This document shows, piece by piece, positions 16,119-24,320 of a stretch of 64,000 nt of DNA; the stretch's first letter is position 1; each line of letters begins with the position of its first letter. Under the pieces are notes generated by a model. That model worked only from the letters and a program-made list of their open reading frames with translations, did no database searches and was not told the origin of the DNA. Made by a program: the position numbers and the translations under genes. Where the stretch lies: positions 62,001 to 126,000 of the forward strand of contig JBCBCN010000006.1 of NCBI GenBank assembly GCA_038530555.1. The letters run 5' to 3'. Source of the DNA: HKCCE3408 sp038530555. GTDB lineage: Bacteria; Pseudomonadota; Alphaproteobacteria; Rhodobacterales; Rhodobacteraceae.

Positions 16119-16255
16119 AACGGTCCAGCTTGCTGGCAAACGCAAAGCGTTTGAGTGGAGAGCGGGCGGAGCCCAGGAAACGGTCCAGCTTGCTGGTGAA
16201 AGCATTGCTTTCAAGGCGAGAACGGGCGGAGCCCCGGCAGAACGGGCGGAGCCCC
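16119..16255 (+). repeat. 60-bp tandem repeat with three small hairpins per unit
   Basis: Two units of exactly 60 bases (16119-16178 and 16179-16238) plus a 17-base partial third (16239-16255). Each unit contains CCAGC-TT-GCTGG, then a variable stem, then GGGC-GGA-GCCC. The variable stem is AAACGC-AAA-GCGTTT in unit 1 and GAAAGC-ATT-GCTTTC in unit 2: both arms change together, which suggests selection for pairing. It lies between the OsmC and thrS 3' ends (convergent genes). Other than this and the preceding hairpin I see nothing in the 325-base gap 16032-16356. Confidence 0.8.
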
Positions 16256-16356
16256 TTGGATCGGGTCGAACCGAAGGGCGGGAGCGTGGCTCCGGGGATG
16301 GAGTAAGCGCAGCCTACCATGTGCCCTGTGTCACAGAAGGTGGTGCCAGCGCGCGT

Positions 16357-18294
16357 CTAGCCTTGCGCCAGATCCGGCGGGACAGCTTCTGCCCCCAGTT
16401 TATCCACAATTTCATCCACATCGAGCACAGATGTTTGTTTTTCGCCAAGGCGACGGAGAGTTACCGTCCGATCTTCAACTTCTTGGCGGCCGATGGCCAA
16501 GATTGCAGGAACCTTGCCAAGGCTATGTTCTCGAACCTTAAAGTTGATTTTCTCATTGCGGATGTCGGCTTCGGCCCGCAGGCCTTGGGCGCGGATTTTA
16601 TCCACAACCTCATGCACGTAGTCATCGGCTTCTGAGACAATCGAGGCCACGACCACCTGGCGTGGCGCCAGCCAGAAGGGCAGTCGGCCGGCATGTTGCT
16701 CGATCAGGATGCCGGTGAAGCGTTCGAGGGATCCAAAGAGCGCACGATGCAGCATGATCGGGGCGAGCTTTTCGCCCGATGCCGCCACATAGGTGGTGTC
16801 AAACCGTGCGGGTAGGTTGTAGTCGACCTGAAGCGTGCCGCATTGCCAATCGCGCCCGATCGCGTCGCGTAGGACGTATTCCAGCTTGGGCCCATAAAAC
16901 GCACCCTCGCCCTCGAAAATCGTGTAGCGCATACCTTCGGCGTCGAGCATGTCGCGCAGGGCGGCCTCGGACTTGTCCCAAACCTCGTCGCTGCCGATCC
17001 GGTTCTCGGGCCGGGTGGAGAGCTTGACATGCACATCCTCGAAGCCGCAATCCCGGTAGATCGACAGGATCAGTTTGTTGACTTTGACGCATTCGTCGAA
17101 GAGCTGCTCGGGCAGGCAATAGATATGCGCGTCATCCTGGGTGAAGCTGCGCACACGCAACAGCCCGTGCAGCGCCCCGGAGGGCTCGTACCGGTGCACC
17201 TTGCCGAACTCGGCGATCTTCAGCGGCAGGTCGCGGTAGCTTTTGATGCCCTGATTATAAATCATCATGTGGCCGGGGCAGTTCATGGGCTTGAGCGCGT
17301 ATTCCCGGTCATCCTGGGTTTCGGCCAGGAACATATTCTCGCGATAATTCTGCCAATGCCCGGACGTCTCCCACAGGGCCTTGTCCATGATGTCGGGCGA
17401 GTTCACCTCGACATAGCCCGCAGCCTCTTGCCGCCGCCGCATGTAGCCGATGAGCGTCTGGAACATGCGCCAGCCGTTTGGATGCCAAAAGACCGAGCCG
17501 GGAGCGACCTCTTCAAAATGGAAGAGGTTCATCTCGCGCCCAAGCCTGCGATGGTCGCGCTTGGCCGCCTCTTCCAGGAAATTGAGGTGCTTTTTGAGCT
17601 CATCGCGGTTGCGGAAGGCCACGCCATAAATGCGCTGAAGCTGCGGCCGGTCGCTGTCGCCGCGCCAATAGGCGCCTGCCACGCGCATTAGTTTGAAGGC
17701 ATCCGCGGGAACCTGGCCGGTGTGTTGGAGATGCGGCCCGCGGCAAAGGTCTTGCCAGTCCCCATGCCAATACATGCGGATCGGCTCGCCTTCGGGGATC
17801 ATGCCGACAAGCTCTACCTTGAAGGGCTCCTCGGCGGCTTCGTAATGGGCCACGGCGCGGTCGCGGTCCCAGAGCTCGGTGCGGACGGGATCGCGGGCGG
17901 CGATGATCTCACGCATTTTGGCCTCGATCTGGCCGAGATCTTCGGGGGTGAAGGGCTCTGCCCGGTCGAAATCGTAATAGAAGCCGTGCTCGATTACCGG
18001 GCCGATGGTAACCTTGACATCGGGCCAAATCGCTTGAACCGCGCGGGCCATGATATGGGCGCAGTCGTGGCGGATCAGCTCGAGCGCCGGCGCCTCATCC
18101 TTGGTGGTGTGGATCGCGATGGCGGCGTCCGAGGCGATGGGCCATTGCAGGTCCCAATGGGTGCCGTTCACGCTTGCCGAAATGGCCTTTTTTGCGAGCG
18201 AGTTGGAGATATCGGCCGCGACTTCCGCGGGGGTGACCCCTTGCGGGTATTCGCGTGCATTGCCATCGGGAAGGGTGAGCGTGATCTGGGCCAT
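16357..18294 (-). CDS. thrS: threonine--tRNA ligase
   Basis: Class II aminoacyl-tRNA synthetase for threonine. The 645-residue product has the full domain set. A TGS domain is at residues 1-60. The editing domain has the HxxxH-type zinc-like motif in HDCAHIMARA near residue 75 and GFYYDF near residue 105. The catalytic core has MNCPGHMMIYNQ (zinc-ligand cysteine) near residue 338, motif 2 (EPSGALHGLLRVRSFTQDDA) and motif 3 (HRALFGSLERF). A C-terminal anticodon-binding domain ends the protein. The start MAQITLTLPDG is the standard one. An editing domain means mischarged Ser-tRNA-Thr can be hydrolysed in cis. It stands alone on the minus strand between the repeat region and the MAPEG gene. Confidence 0.97.
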   Translation of the reverse strand: MAQITLTLPDGNAREYPQGVTPAEVAADISNSLAKKAISASVNGTHWDLQWPIASDAAIAIHTTKDEAPALELIRHDCAHIMARAVQAIWPDVKVTIGPVIEHGFYYDFDRAEPFTPEDLGQIEAKMREIIAARDPVRTELWDRDRAVAHYEAAEEPFKVELVGMIPEGEPIRMYWHGDWQDLCRGPHLQHTGQVPADAFKLMRVAGAYWRGDSDRPQLQRIYGVAFRNRDELKKHLNFLEEAAKRDHRRLGREMNLFHFEEVAPGSVFWHPNGWRMFQTLIGYMRRRQEAAGYVEVNSPDIMDKALWETSGHWQNYRENMFLAETQDDREYALKPMNCPGHMMIYNQGIKSYRDLPLKIAEFGKVHRYEPSGALHGLLRVRSFTQDDAHIYCLPEQLFDECVKVNKLILSIYRDCGFEDVHVKLSTRPENRIGSDEVWDKSEAALRDMLDAEGMRYTIFEGEGAFYGPKLEYVLRDAIGRDWQCGTLQVDYNLPARFDTTYVAASGEKLAPIMLHRALFGSLERFTGILIEQHAGRLPFWLAPRQVVVASIVSEADDYVHEVVDKIRAQGLRAEADIRNEKINFKVREHSLGKVPAILAIGRQEVEDRTVTLRRLGEKQTSVLDVDEIVDKLGAEAVPPDLAQG

Positions 18295-18427
18295 ACTTGG
18301 GCCTCCTCGTCGGTTTGGCGCCTACAAAACGCCCGGTTGCGGGTTGGTGAGCCTCCTTTCGCGCCCCGCGCCTCTGGTGTCAATAAGGTTGAGCTTGTCT
18401 CAGCCAGGTTGAACTTGTCACGGATGC

Positions 18428-18835
18428 TCAAAGCAGAGCCGAGACACCCATGATCACGCAACAGACCCACCCAGCGGTGAAGACCAGCGGGCGGAGCGGC
18501 ATCCGCGTGGCTCCTGTGATCATGCCCACCGCATGGGCAAGGCGCAGGGCGAGAAACGCGACGGAGGTCCAGGCCGTGAGCGCGGTGAAACCGTCGGTCG
18601 CCTGCAAAACCAGGACCAGAACCGCGAAGGGCATCGCCTGTTCGAGTAGGTTGAGATGGGCGCGGTTCGCGCGGGCCACCCAATCGGGCAGCCCGTCATC
18701 GCTCAGGGGCCGCTGGAACGGGTTCACATCCCCCGTCCGGTACATGTTTACGCCGACAACATACGGGATCCAAAGCGAGGCGGCCAAGAGCATCAGCCAG
18801 ACCAGCACCGCCATTTCTAAGGGCAGGGCGTTCAC
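18428..18835 (-). CDS. MAPEG family membrane protein
   Basis: A 135-residue protein with four hydrophobic helices. The MAPEG-type signature WVARANRAHLNLLEQAMPFA lies at the start of helix 2, where eukaryotic members bind glutathione. Bacterial members are mostly uncharacterised, and membrane-bound glutathione transferase or peroxidase activity is possible. The start overlaps the stop of the ArsR-SRPBCC gene by 4 bases (ATGA-type), so both are translated from one message. That suggests the fused regulator-like protein and this membrane protein act together, though the ligand is unknown. Confidence 0.8.
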   Translation of the reverse strand: MNALPLEMAVLVWLMLLAASLWIPYVVGVNMYRTGDVNPFQRPLSDDGLPDWVARANRAHLNLLEQAMPFAVLVLVLQATDGFTALTAWTSVAFLALRLAHAVGMITGATRMPLRPLVFTAGWVCCVIMGVSALL

Positions 18836-19578
18836 GCCTCCATCTCCATCGCGAATTTCACGATCTCGCCGGTTTCCAGGAAAGTCTTGAGCCCCGACAG
18901 CTCCCGCGCCCAGCCATCGGCGATATCCTCCTGGCCCTCAGGGATGCCGTAATGTTCGATGGTGAGCTTGCAGTAGGCGTCCTGGCGCTCGAGCAGGTAG
19001 ACATAGCGCGAGATCGGCATGCCCGGGCCGTCCCATTTGGGCTCAAAGTTCGCTTCGATCCGCGTCTTGGGCTCAAGCCGGGTCTCGCGACAGATCAGCA
19101 TCTCCTGATCCGGGCCCATGTAATAGGTCAGCTCATTGCCCTCGCGCCGCACATCGGTGGCCATAAAGTGCATCGCCGCCATCGTCTCGGCATCGGTCAA
19201 TGCGTGCCACAGCGCGTCTTGGCTGCAGCGGATAAAGGTGCTCATTACGAAATCGGGTTGGGCCATGGATGTGTCCTCCAGTTTGGCTTTGAGGTCCAAA
19301 ACGGACCGGGCGGTGGGTCCCACGATCAGCGGCTCGACCCAGCGGTCGACCACCTCCTGCAGGGGGAGCGCGTTGAGGTAGTGGTATTTGAATCGACCCT
19401 CGCGACGCGTGGTGATCAGACCCGCCTCTTCGAGAACGCCGAGATGCTTCATCACGCCGAACCGCGACATCTCGAACATCTCTTCGAGTTGACCGAGGGT
19501 TCGACCATCCTCCTTGCGGAGACGGTCGAGAATGGCGCGGCGGGCGGGGTCGCCCAGGGCTTTGAAGATGAGGTCCAT
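18832..19578 (-). CDS. ArsR-type HTH fused to an AHSA1/SRPBCC domain
   Basis: A 248-residue fusion. Residues 1-85 are an ArsR winged helix-turn-helix (LGDPARRAILDRLRKEDGRT, LGQLEEMFEMSRFGVMKHLG, GLITTRREGRFKYHYLNALP). There are no metal-binding cysteines in the recognition helix, so it is probably not a metal sensor. Residues ~100-245 are an AHSA1-type SRPBCC domain (VMSTFIRCSQDALWHALTDAE, YVYLLERQDAYCKLTIEHYG, GWARELSGLKTFLETGE), which usually encloses a hydrophobic ligand. The architecture suggests a ligand-responsive repressor, possibly autoregulated. It overlaps the MAPEG gene downstream by 4 bases and is divergent from the hydrolase gene at 19731. Confidence 0.88.
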   Translation of the reverse strand: MDLIFKALGDPARRAILDRLRKEDGRTLGQLEEMFEMSRFGVMKHLGVLEEAGLITTRREGRFKYHYLNALPLQEVVDRWVEPLIVGPTARSVLDLKAKLEDTSMAQPDFVMSTFIRCSQDALWHALTDAETMAAMHFMATDVRREGNELTYYMGPDQEMLICRETRLEPKTRIEANFEPKWDGPGMPISRYVYLLERQDAYCKLTIEHYGIPEGQEDIADGWARELSGLKTFLETGEIVKFAMEMEA

Positions 19579-19730
19579 GGGAATCGCTCATAGGTGATAA
19601 AATAGTCACGTGACAATACGGTAACTTAATAAATCAGCTCGCGACGTGCGATTTCCGTAGCGGCGCGGTCTTTGGCAGCCCTTGCTTGGCGATGACCGAA
19701 TGGGCACAGTCACGCCCGGGGAGAGAGCAG

Positions 19731-20477
19731 ATGCCTGAGACATTCCTAGAGACGTCGACCGGCCGGCGCCTGGCCTATAACCTGAGCGAAGGGTCGGGCC
19801 CTGGCGTGGTCTTTCTGGGCGGTTTCGCCTCAGACAAAGAAGGCAGCAAGGCACTGTTTTTAGAGGATTACTGTCGCAAGAGAGGTCGGGCATATTTGCG
19901 GTTCGACTATTCCGGCCACGGGACTTCCTCGGGCGCGTTCACCGATGGGGCGATCGGCGATTGGGCTGAGGATGCCTATGCCGCGCTCAGCGCGCTGACC
20001 CAAGGCCCGCAGGTCATCGTCGGCTCCTCTATGGGCGGCTGGATTTCCCTGCTGCTCGCCAAACGCTGTCCGGAACGCTTCGCCGGTCTAGTCACCATCG
20101 CCGCGGCACCAGATTTCACCGAGGATTCGATGTGGAGCTGGATGGATGACGCCCAGAAGACTCAGCTGTTGGAGGAGGGCGCGGTCGAATTGCCCAGCGA
20201 TTACGGCGCGCCATACACCATCACCCGGCGCCTAATCGAGGAGGCACGCGACCACCTGGTGCTGCGCACGCCGCTCTCTCTGCCGATGCCGGTGCGGATG
20301 CTACAGGGCAGTGCGGATACCGATGTCGATCAAAGCGTTGCGCTGCGCCTGCTGGCCCATGTTGCCGGCGACAACATTCGCTTGGAAATCGTCAAAGGCG
20401 CGGATCATAGGTTTTCCGAGCCGCCGCTACTTGCGTTGATTGCGGCCAAGATCGAGGAGGTGCTGGCCTATGGATAA
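19731..20477 (+). CDS. alpha/beta hydrolase
   Basis: A 248-residue cytoplasmic serine hydrolase with no export signal. The nucleophile elbow GSSMGGW places the catalytic Ser at residue 100. The oxyanion loop is FLGGFASD, and the histidine is in KGADHRFSEP near the C-terminus. The overall pattern RFDYSGHGTSSG is close to the ABHD10/palmitoyl-thioesterase-like group of bacterial esterases, but substrate cannot be inferred. ATG 19731 follows GGGGAGAGAGCAG; an upstream in-frame start has no ribosome site. It overlaps the next hydrolase gene by 8 bases (ATGGATAA), so the two are translationally coupled. Confidence 0.85.
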   Translation: MPETFLETSTGRRLAYNLSEGSGPGVVFLGGFASDKEGSKALFLEDYCRKRGRAYLRFDYSGHGTSSGAFTDGAIGDWAEDAYAALSALTQGPQVIVGSSMGGWISLLLAKRCPERFAGLVTIAAAPDFTEDSMWSWMDDAQKTQLLEEGAVELPSDYGAPYTITRRLIEEARDHLVLRTPLSLPMPVRMLQGSADTDVDQSVALRLLAHVAGDNIRLEIVKGADHRFSEPPLLALIAAKIEEVLAYG

Positions 20478-21477
20478 CGCGTTGCGCGCGGTCTTTCGCT
20501 GGATCGTTAGGGGCCTCGGCGGTTTGTTCGTTTTGCTGGTCCTCCTAGTCGGTGGGATGTGGCTGTTCGGTCCAGTTGAGCCGGTCGATCGTGGCGCGCC
20601 CTTCACGGAAGAAATCGGCGACCCGGACGCCTACCTTGCCGCACGTGAAGCGGCGTTCGACGATATCACGCCGGGCACCGAGGCGCGCATCGTCTGGGCC
20701 GGTGAGAGCGGTGCGACAACCGACCTTGTCCTTGTCTATCTGCACGGCTTTTCCGCCACCTCTGAAGAGATCCGGCCCGTGCCCGACCGCGTGGCCGAGG
20801 CGCTTGGCGCGAATTTGCTTTACACCCGCCTGACCGGCCATGGCCGCGGCGGAGAGGCCCTGGCCAGCGCCAGCGCGGGCGCCTGGATCGACGACGCCGC
20901 GGAAGCTTTGGCCATCGCAAGCGCCATCGGTGAGCGCGTGGTTGTCATCGGGACCTCGACCGGCGCAACCCTGGCGGCAGTCGCGGCGACAGAGCCCGAC
21001 CTCGCCCCACAGATCGACGCGGTCGCGATGATCTCGCCCAATTTCGAGTTGGCTAACCCAGCCGGGCGCATCCTTAGCTGGCCCGGGGCACGGATTTGGG
21101 CACCCTGGGTTGCGGGCCCCGAGCGCGCATTCCAGACCGTGAATGACGGGCATGAGCGCTTTTGGACCACCCGCTATCCCACGGTTTCGGTGTTGCCGAT
21201 GGCCGCGCTGATGCAGGAGGTGGCCGCGCGGGATGTGTCCGGCGTCAATATTCCGCTTTTGGTGATGTTCTCGGAGGACGACCGGGTGATCTCAGCCCAG
21301 GCGGCCCGAGCTTTCGGCCTTCGCTGGGGCGGTGAAGTGGAGGTGAGCGTGCAAGATTTGCCGGCGGAGGGGGCCGATCCCTACGCCCATGTTATCGCCG
21401 GCGATATCCTCAGCCCAGCCATGACCGAGGCGGTGACCGCAGAGCTGACCGACTGGATCCGCGCGACCCTTCCCTGA
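20470..21477 (+). CDS. membrane-anchored alpha/beta hydrolase (lipase/esterase-like)
   Basis: A 335-residue protein. An N-terminal membrane anchor (residues 13-33) is followed by an alpha/beta hydrolase domain. The oxyanion motif is VYLHGFSATSEE, the nucleophile motif GTSTGA gives Ser163, an Asp lies in FSEDDRVIS and a His in PYAHVIAG. RLTGHGRGGEAL resembles the cap-entry loop of monoacylglycerol lipase-like enzymes. The active site should face the periplasm if the anchor is N-in; I infer this. It starts within the last codons of the previous hydrolase. A 100-base gap with a LacI-type operator separates it from the sugar regulon, so it may be transcribed separately. Confidence 0.83.
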   Translation: MDNALRAVFRWIVRGLGGLFVLLVLLVGGMWLFGPVEPVDRGAPFTEEIGDPDAYLAAREAAFDDITPGTEARIVWAGESGATTDLVLVYLHGFSATSEEIRPVPDRVAEALGANLLYTRLTGHGRGGEALASASAGAWIDDAAEALAIASAIGERVVVIGTSTGATLAAVAATEPDLAPQIDAVAMISPNFELANPAGRILSWPGARIWAPWVAGPERAFQTVNDGHERFWTTRYPTVSVLPMAALMQEVAARDVSGVNIPLLVMFSEDDRVISAQAARAFGLRWGGEVEVSVQDLPAEGADPYAHVIAGDILSPAMTEAVTAELTDWIRATLP

Positions 21478-21534
21478 GCTGACCTCCCGGCGCCGAGCCC
21501 GACTGGTTATTGCACATTGCAAACATTCTCCTTG

Positions 21535-21550
21535 CCGAAACCGGTTTCGG
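21535..21550. promoter_or_regulatory. LacI-type palindromic operator upstream of the regulator
   Basis: Perfect 16-base palindrome CCGAAACCGGTTTCGG, with the central CpG and flanking AAA/TTT typical of LacI/GalR-family operators. It lies 30 bases before the start of the LacI-type gene at 21581, which points to autoregulation and control of the importer operon. A second, shorter inverted repeat TTGCA-CAT-TGCAA sits just upstream, at about 21510-21522. Confidence 0.75.
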
Positions 21551-21580
21551 TGTCGATGCTGATTCCCGGAGGAGAGATAA

Positions 21581-22738
21581 ATGGCGCCAGATGCGACGCG
21601 CGCCCGCAGCCCTGTTCGCGGCAAACCGGCCCTTAAGCCGCTGCCTCGACCGGGACGGGTCACCATCAATGATGTTGCCGATGCGGCGGGCCTGAGCAAG
21701 GGCACCGTGAGCCGCGCGCTTAATGGCTATTCCGACATTGCAGCGGGCACGCAGCTGCGCGTCAAACGCTTGGCCGACCGGCTGGGCTATCGCCCGCTGG
21801 CCCAGGCACAAGCGATCCGAACCGGTCGGGTGCGGGCGCTGGCGCTGATCCTGAACACCGGTAATGCCGACATGCACCGACCGTTCTTGGCAGACTTTCT
21901 CGACGGCATCAGCCGGGCGGCCTCCGACGAAAACTGGACACTGACCGTGGCCACCGCTGACGGGCTTCAGGACGAGACCGCGACGATGGCGCGTCTGATC
22001 GATGAGCGGAAGGCGGACGGCTTCATTTTGCCACGTGCGCTTTGGCGCGATCCCCGTGTCGAGCTATGCCTGGAGCGCGAGGTGCCGTTCATTCTTTATG
22101 GTCGGACGCGCGACACCGAGGGCTGCGCCTGGTTCGACATCGCCGGCGAAGCCGCGATCGAGGCGGCGGTGACGCGTTTGGCCGAGGCCGGTCATAAAGA
22201 TATCGGCTTTCTCAACGGCAGTCGCGAGTACACATTCGCCCATCTGCGCTATGCAGCTTTCACCGATGCGACGGCGGCCTGCGGCTTCACGCCCAATCCC
22301 GCCTGGATCCGCGAAGGCGTGACCGATGAGGCGAGCGGTGCCGAGCTTGGGGCCGAGATTCTCGCCGAGCAAGGCGGCCCCAGCGCGGTGGTCTGCGCAC
22401 TCGACGTGGCCGCGATCGGGCTCTACGACGCTGCGCGCCGCGCCGGGCGCCGGATTGGCCACGACCTGGCGGTGATCTCCTATGACGGGCTGCCGCAGGG
22501 CGCGGCGCTCACCCCGCCCCTGACCACCTACTCGGTCGACAACCGCCTTGCTGGCAAAAGCCTTGCGTCGCTTTTGATCCGGCGCGTGCGCGGAGAACCC
22601 GTCGAAGACCTACGCGAATTGGCCCAAGCGACCCTGATCGCGCGGGTCTCAGACCTCGCCCCTGCCACGGGCGGTGCGACCGAGCGCAGCGCGCTCACCC
22701 AAAAGCAAACCCAAAAGAGAAGTCTGGGAGGACTATGA
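21581..22738 (+). CDS. LacI family transcriptional regulator
   Basis: A 385-residue DNA-binding regulator. The helix-turn-helix VTINDVADAAGLSKGTVSRA follows a basic N-terminal tail, then comes the hinge helix (ALNGYSDIAAGTQLRVKRLA). A periplasmic-binding-protein-like sugar domain of about 270 residues completes it, with segments HPRxx-like RALWRDPRVELC, GHKDIGFLNGS and SVDNRLAGKSLASLLIRR. It resembles AglR-type regulators that sit in front of sugar ABC operons. ATG 21581 follows GGAGGAGAGATAA. The stop overlaps the binding-protein start. It likely represses the operon until the imported solute or a metabolite is bound; the operator is the palindrome at 21535. Confidence 0.9.
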   Translation: MAPDATRARSPVRGKPALKPLPRPGRVTINDVADAAGLSKGTVSRALNGYSDIAAGTQLRVKRLADRLGYRPLAQAQAIRTGRVRALALILNTGNADMHRPFLADFLDGISRAASDENWTLTVATADGLQDETATMARLIDERKADGFILPRALWRDPRVELCLEREVPFILYGRTRDTEGCAWFDIAGEAAIEAAVTRLAEAGHKDIGFLNGSREYTFAHLRYAAFTDATAACGFTPNPAWIREGVTDEASGAELGAEILAEQGGPSAVVCALDVAAIGLYDAARRAGRRIGHDLAVISYDGLPQGAALTPPLTTYSVDNRLAGKSLASLLIRRVRGEPVEDLRELAQATLIARVSDLAPATGGATERSALTQKQTQKRSLGGL

Positions 22739-24108
22739 TGAGATTCATGAACACGGGCATAAAAACAGGCGGTCGGCTGATGCTGGCGGCTGGAGCCTCG
22801 CTGATCGCGATGGCCTCGGTCGCGGCGGCGCAGGACACGATCCGCTTTTGGACGACCGAAGAACAGCCCGAGCGGCTGGCGCGCCAAGAGGCGATGGCCG
22901 AAGCCTTCACCGGCGAAACCGACATCTCGGTCGAGGTGATCCCGGTCTCCGAAAGCGATCTGGGCACGCGGGCCACGGCGGCCTTCGCCGCGGGCGATCT
23001 TCCAGATGTGATCTACCACACGCTGCAATTTGCCCTGCCTTGGGCCGAGGACGGCATCCTCGACATCGACGCAGCTACGGATGTGGTTGAGAACCTAGGC
23101 GAAGGCACCTTTGCCTCTGGCCCGCTGGAGATGGCAGCAACGGCTGATGGTTTCGCCTCGGTGCCGGTTGATGGCTGGACGCAGATGGTGATCTACCGCG
23201 CCGACCTGTTCGAAGAGGCCGGTCTTGAGCCGCCGAACTCCTACGCCAATGTGGTCGCGGCGCTGGAAGCGTTGCACAACCCGCCGGAGATGTTCGGCTT
23301 CGTTGCGCCGACCAAGGTTGACGAGAACTTCATGAGCCAGGTTCTGGAGCATGTCTTCCTGGCCAATGGCGCGACACCAGTGGGCGATGAGGGCTTCACT
23401 GGTTTCGATGAGGCGCGTACGGTTGAAGTGCTGGAATTCTATGACGCAATCGTCGATGCATCGCCCGAGGGCGAGCTGTTCTGGGATCAGGCGCGGACGC
23501 TCTACTTCTCGGGCAATGCCGCGATGATCATTTGGTCGCCCTTCATCCTCGATGAGCTGGCCGGTCTGCGCGACAGCGCGCCGCCGACCATCAACGACGA
23601 CCCGACCAGCCGGGATCTCGCCTCTGCGACGGGCATCGTGACCAACTTTGCCGGACCGTCGAATCCCGATGGCGCGGCCTGGGGGGACGTTCGTTACTTC
23701 GGTATCACCGCGGATGCCAACACGGATGCAGCTATGGCGTTTGTCGAGTATTCGATGAGCGAAGGCTACACCTCGACCCTGGCCATCGCGCCGGAGGGCA
23801 AGTTCCCGGTGCGTCGCGGCGATGCCGACAATCCGACGGCTTTCGTTGAGGCCTGGTCGATGCTGGATGTCGGGATCGACCGTCGCGCGCCTCTGGGTGA
23901 TCTCTACCCGCAGGAAATGATCGATGAGATCGTCGGCGGTCTGGATGTTGCTCAGCGTTGGGGCGTCACCGAGGGTCAACTGGCCCTGTCGAGCCGTATC
24001 ATCAACAGCCAGGTGATCAACCGCTTGGTGCGCGAATATGTCGACGGCGTGCGCAGCGCCGAAGAGACCGTCGCGCTGATGAATGAAGAGCTTGGCGCGA
24101 TCGAGTAA
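22735..24108 (+). CDS. sugar ABC transporter, extracellular solute-binding protein (family 1)
   Basis: A 457-residue periplasmic binding protein. A signal peptide (RLMLAAGASLIAMASVAAAQ) ends near residue 33. Mature family 1 features follow: TIRFWTTEEQPERLARQEAMA, AAGDLPDVIYHTLQFALPWA, LYFSGNAAMIIWSPFILDEL and GKFPVRRG. It captures the substrate for the two permeases downstream. Start: two adjacent ATGs (22735 and 22738) overlap the regulator stop; the second has the better spacing to CTGGGAGG. It is probably the most highly expressed gene of the set, given the strong hairpins between it and the permease. The substrate is a glycosylated small molecule by context, not proven. Confidence 0.92.
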   Translation: MMRFMNTGIKTGGRLMLAAGASLIAMASVAAAQDTIRFWTTEEQPERLARQEAMAEAFTGETDISVEVIPVSESDLGTRATAAFAAGDLPDVIYHTLQFALPWAEDGILDIDAATDVVENLGEGTFASGPLEMAATADGFASVPVDGWTQMVIYRADLFEEAGLEPPNSYANVVAALEALHNPPEMFGFVAPTKVDENFMSQVLEHVFLANGATPVGDEGFTGFDEARTVEVLEFYDAIVDASPEGELFWDQARTLYFSGNAAMIIWSPFILDELAGLRDSAPPTINDDPTSRDLASATGIVTNFAGPSNPDGAAWGDVRYFGITADANTDAAMAFVEYSMSEGYTSTLAIAPEGKFPVRRGDADNPTAFVEAWSMLDVGIDRRAPLGDLYPQEMIDEIVGGLDVAQRWGVTEGQLALSSRIINSQVINRLVREYVDGVRSAEETVALMNEELGAIE

Positions 24109-24123
24109 GTCATCCCGGGGGGC

Positions 24124-24228
24124 GCGTGCTGCGCTTAGTGCACGCCCTTACGCGACCGTTCGCGGTTTAGCGCGAGCCTAAGCCGCAGCAAACTGAAACA
24201 GACCAGGGGCGCGCATCGGCGCGCGCCC
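24124..24228 (+). other. two inverted repeats between binding-protein and permease genes
   Basis: GCGTGC (24124-24129) pairs with GCACGC (24140-24145). A second, stronger hairpin GGGCGCGC-ATCGGC-GCGCGCCC occupies 24207-24228 and is followed by only two T residues. Such structures between a binding-protein gene and its permease commonly limit read-through and protect the upstream message from 3' decay, giving excess binding protein. This function is inferred from position and stem strength. Confidence 0.55.
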
Positions 24229-24320
24229 TTGGGTCACCTGCAGCGACACACCGACCTAGACAAATTGGCAGCGACGCGGCTCATCGGCCTTCGCGGCCCC
24301 GACTGAGGAAAGGTCTTCCC

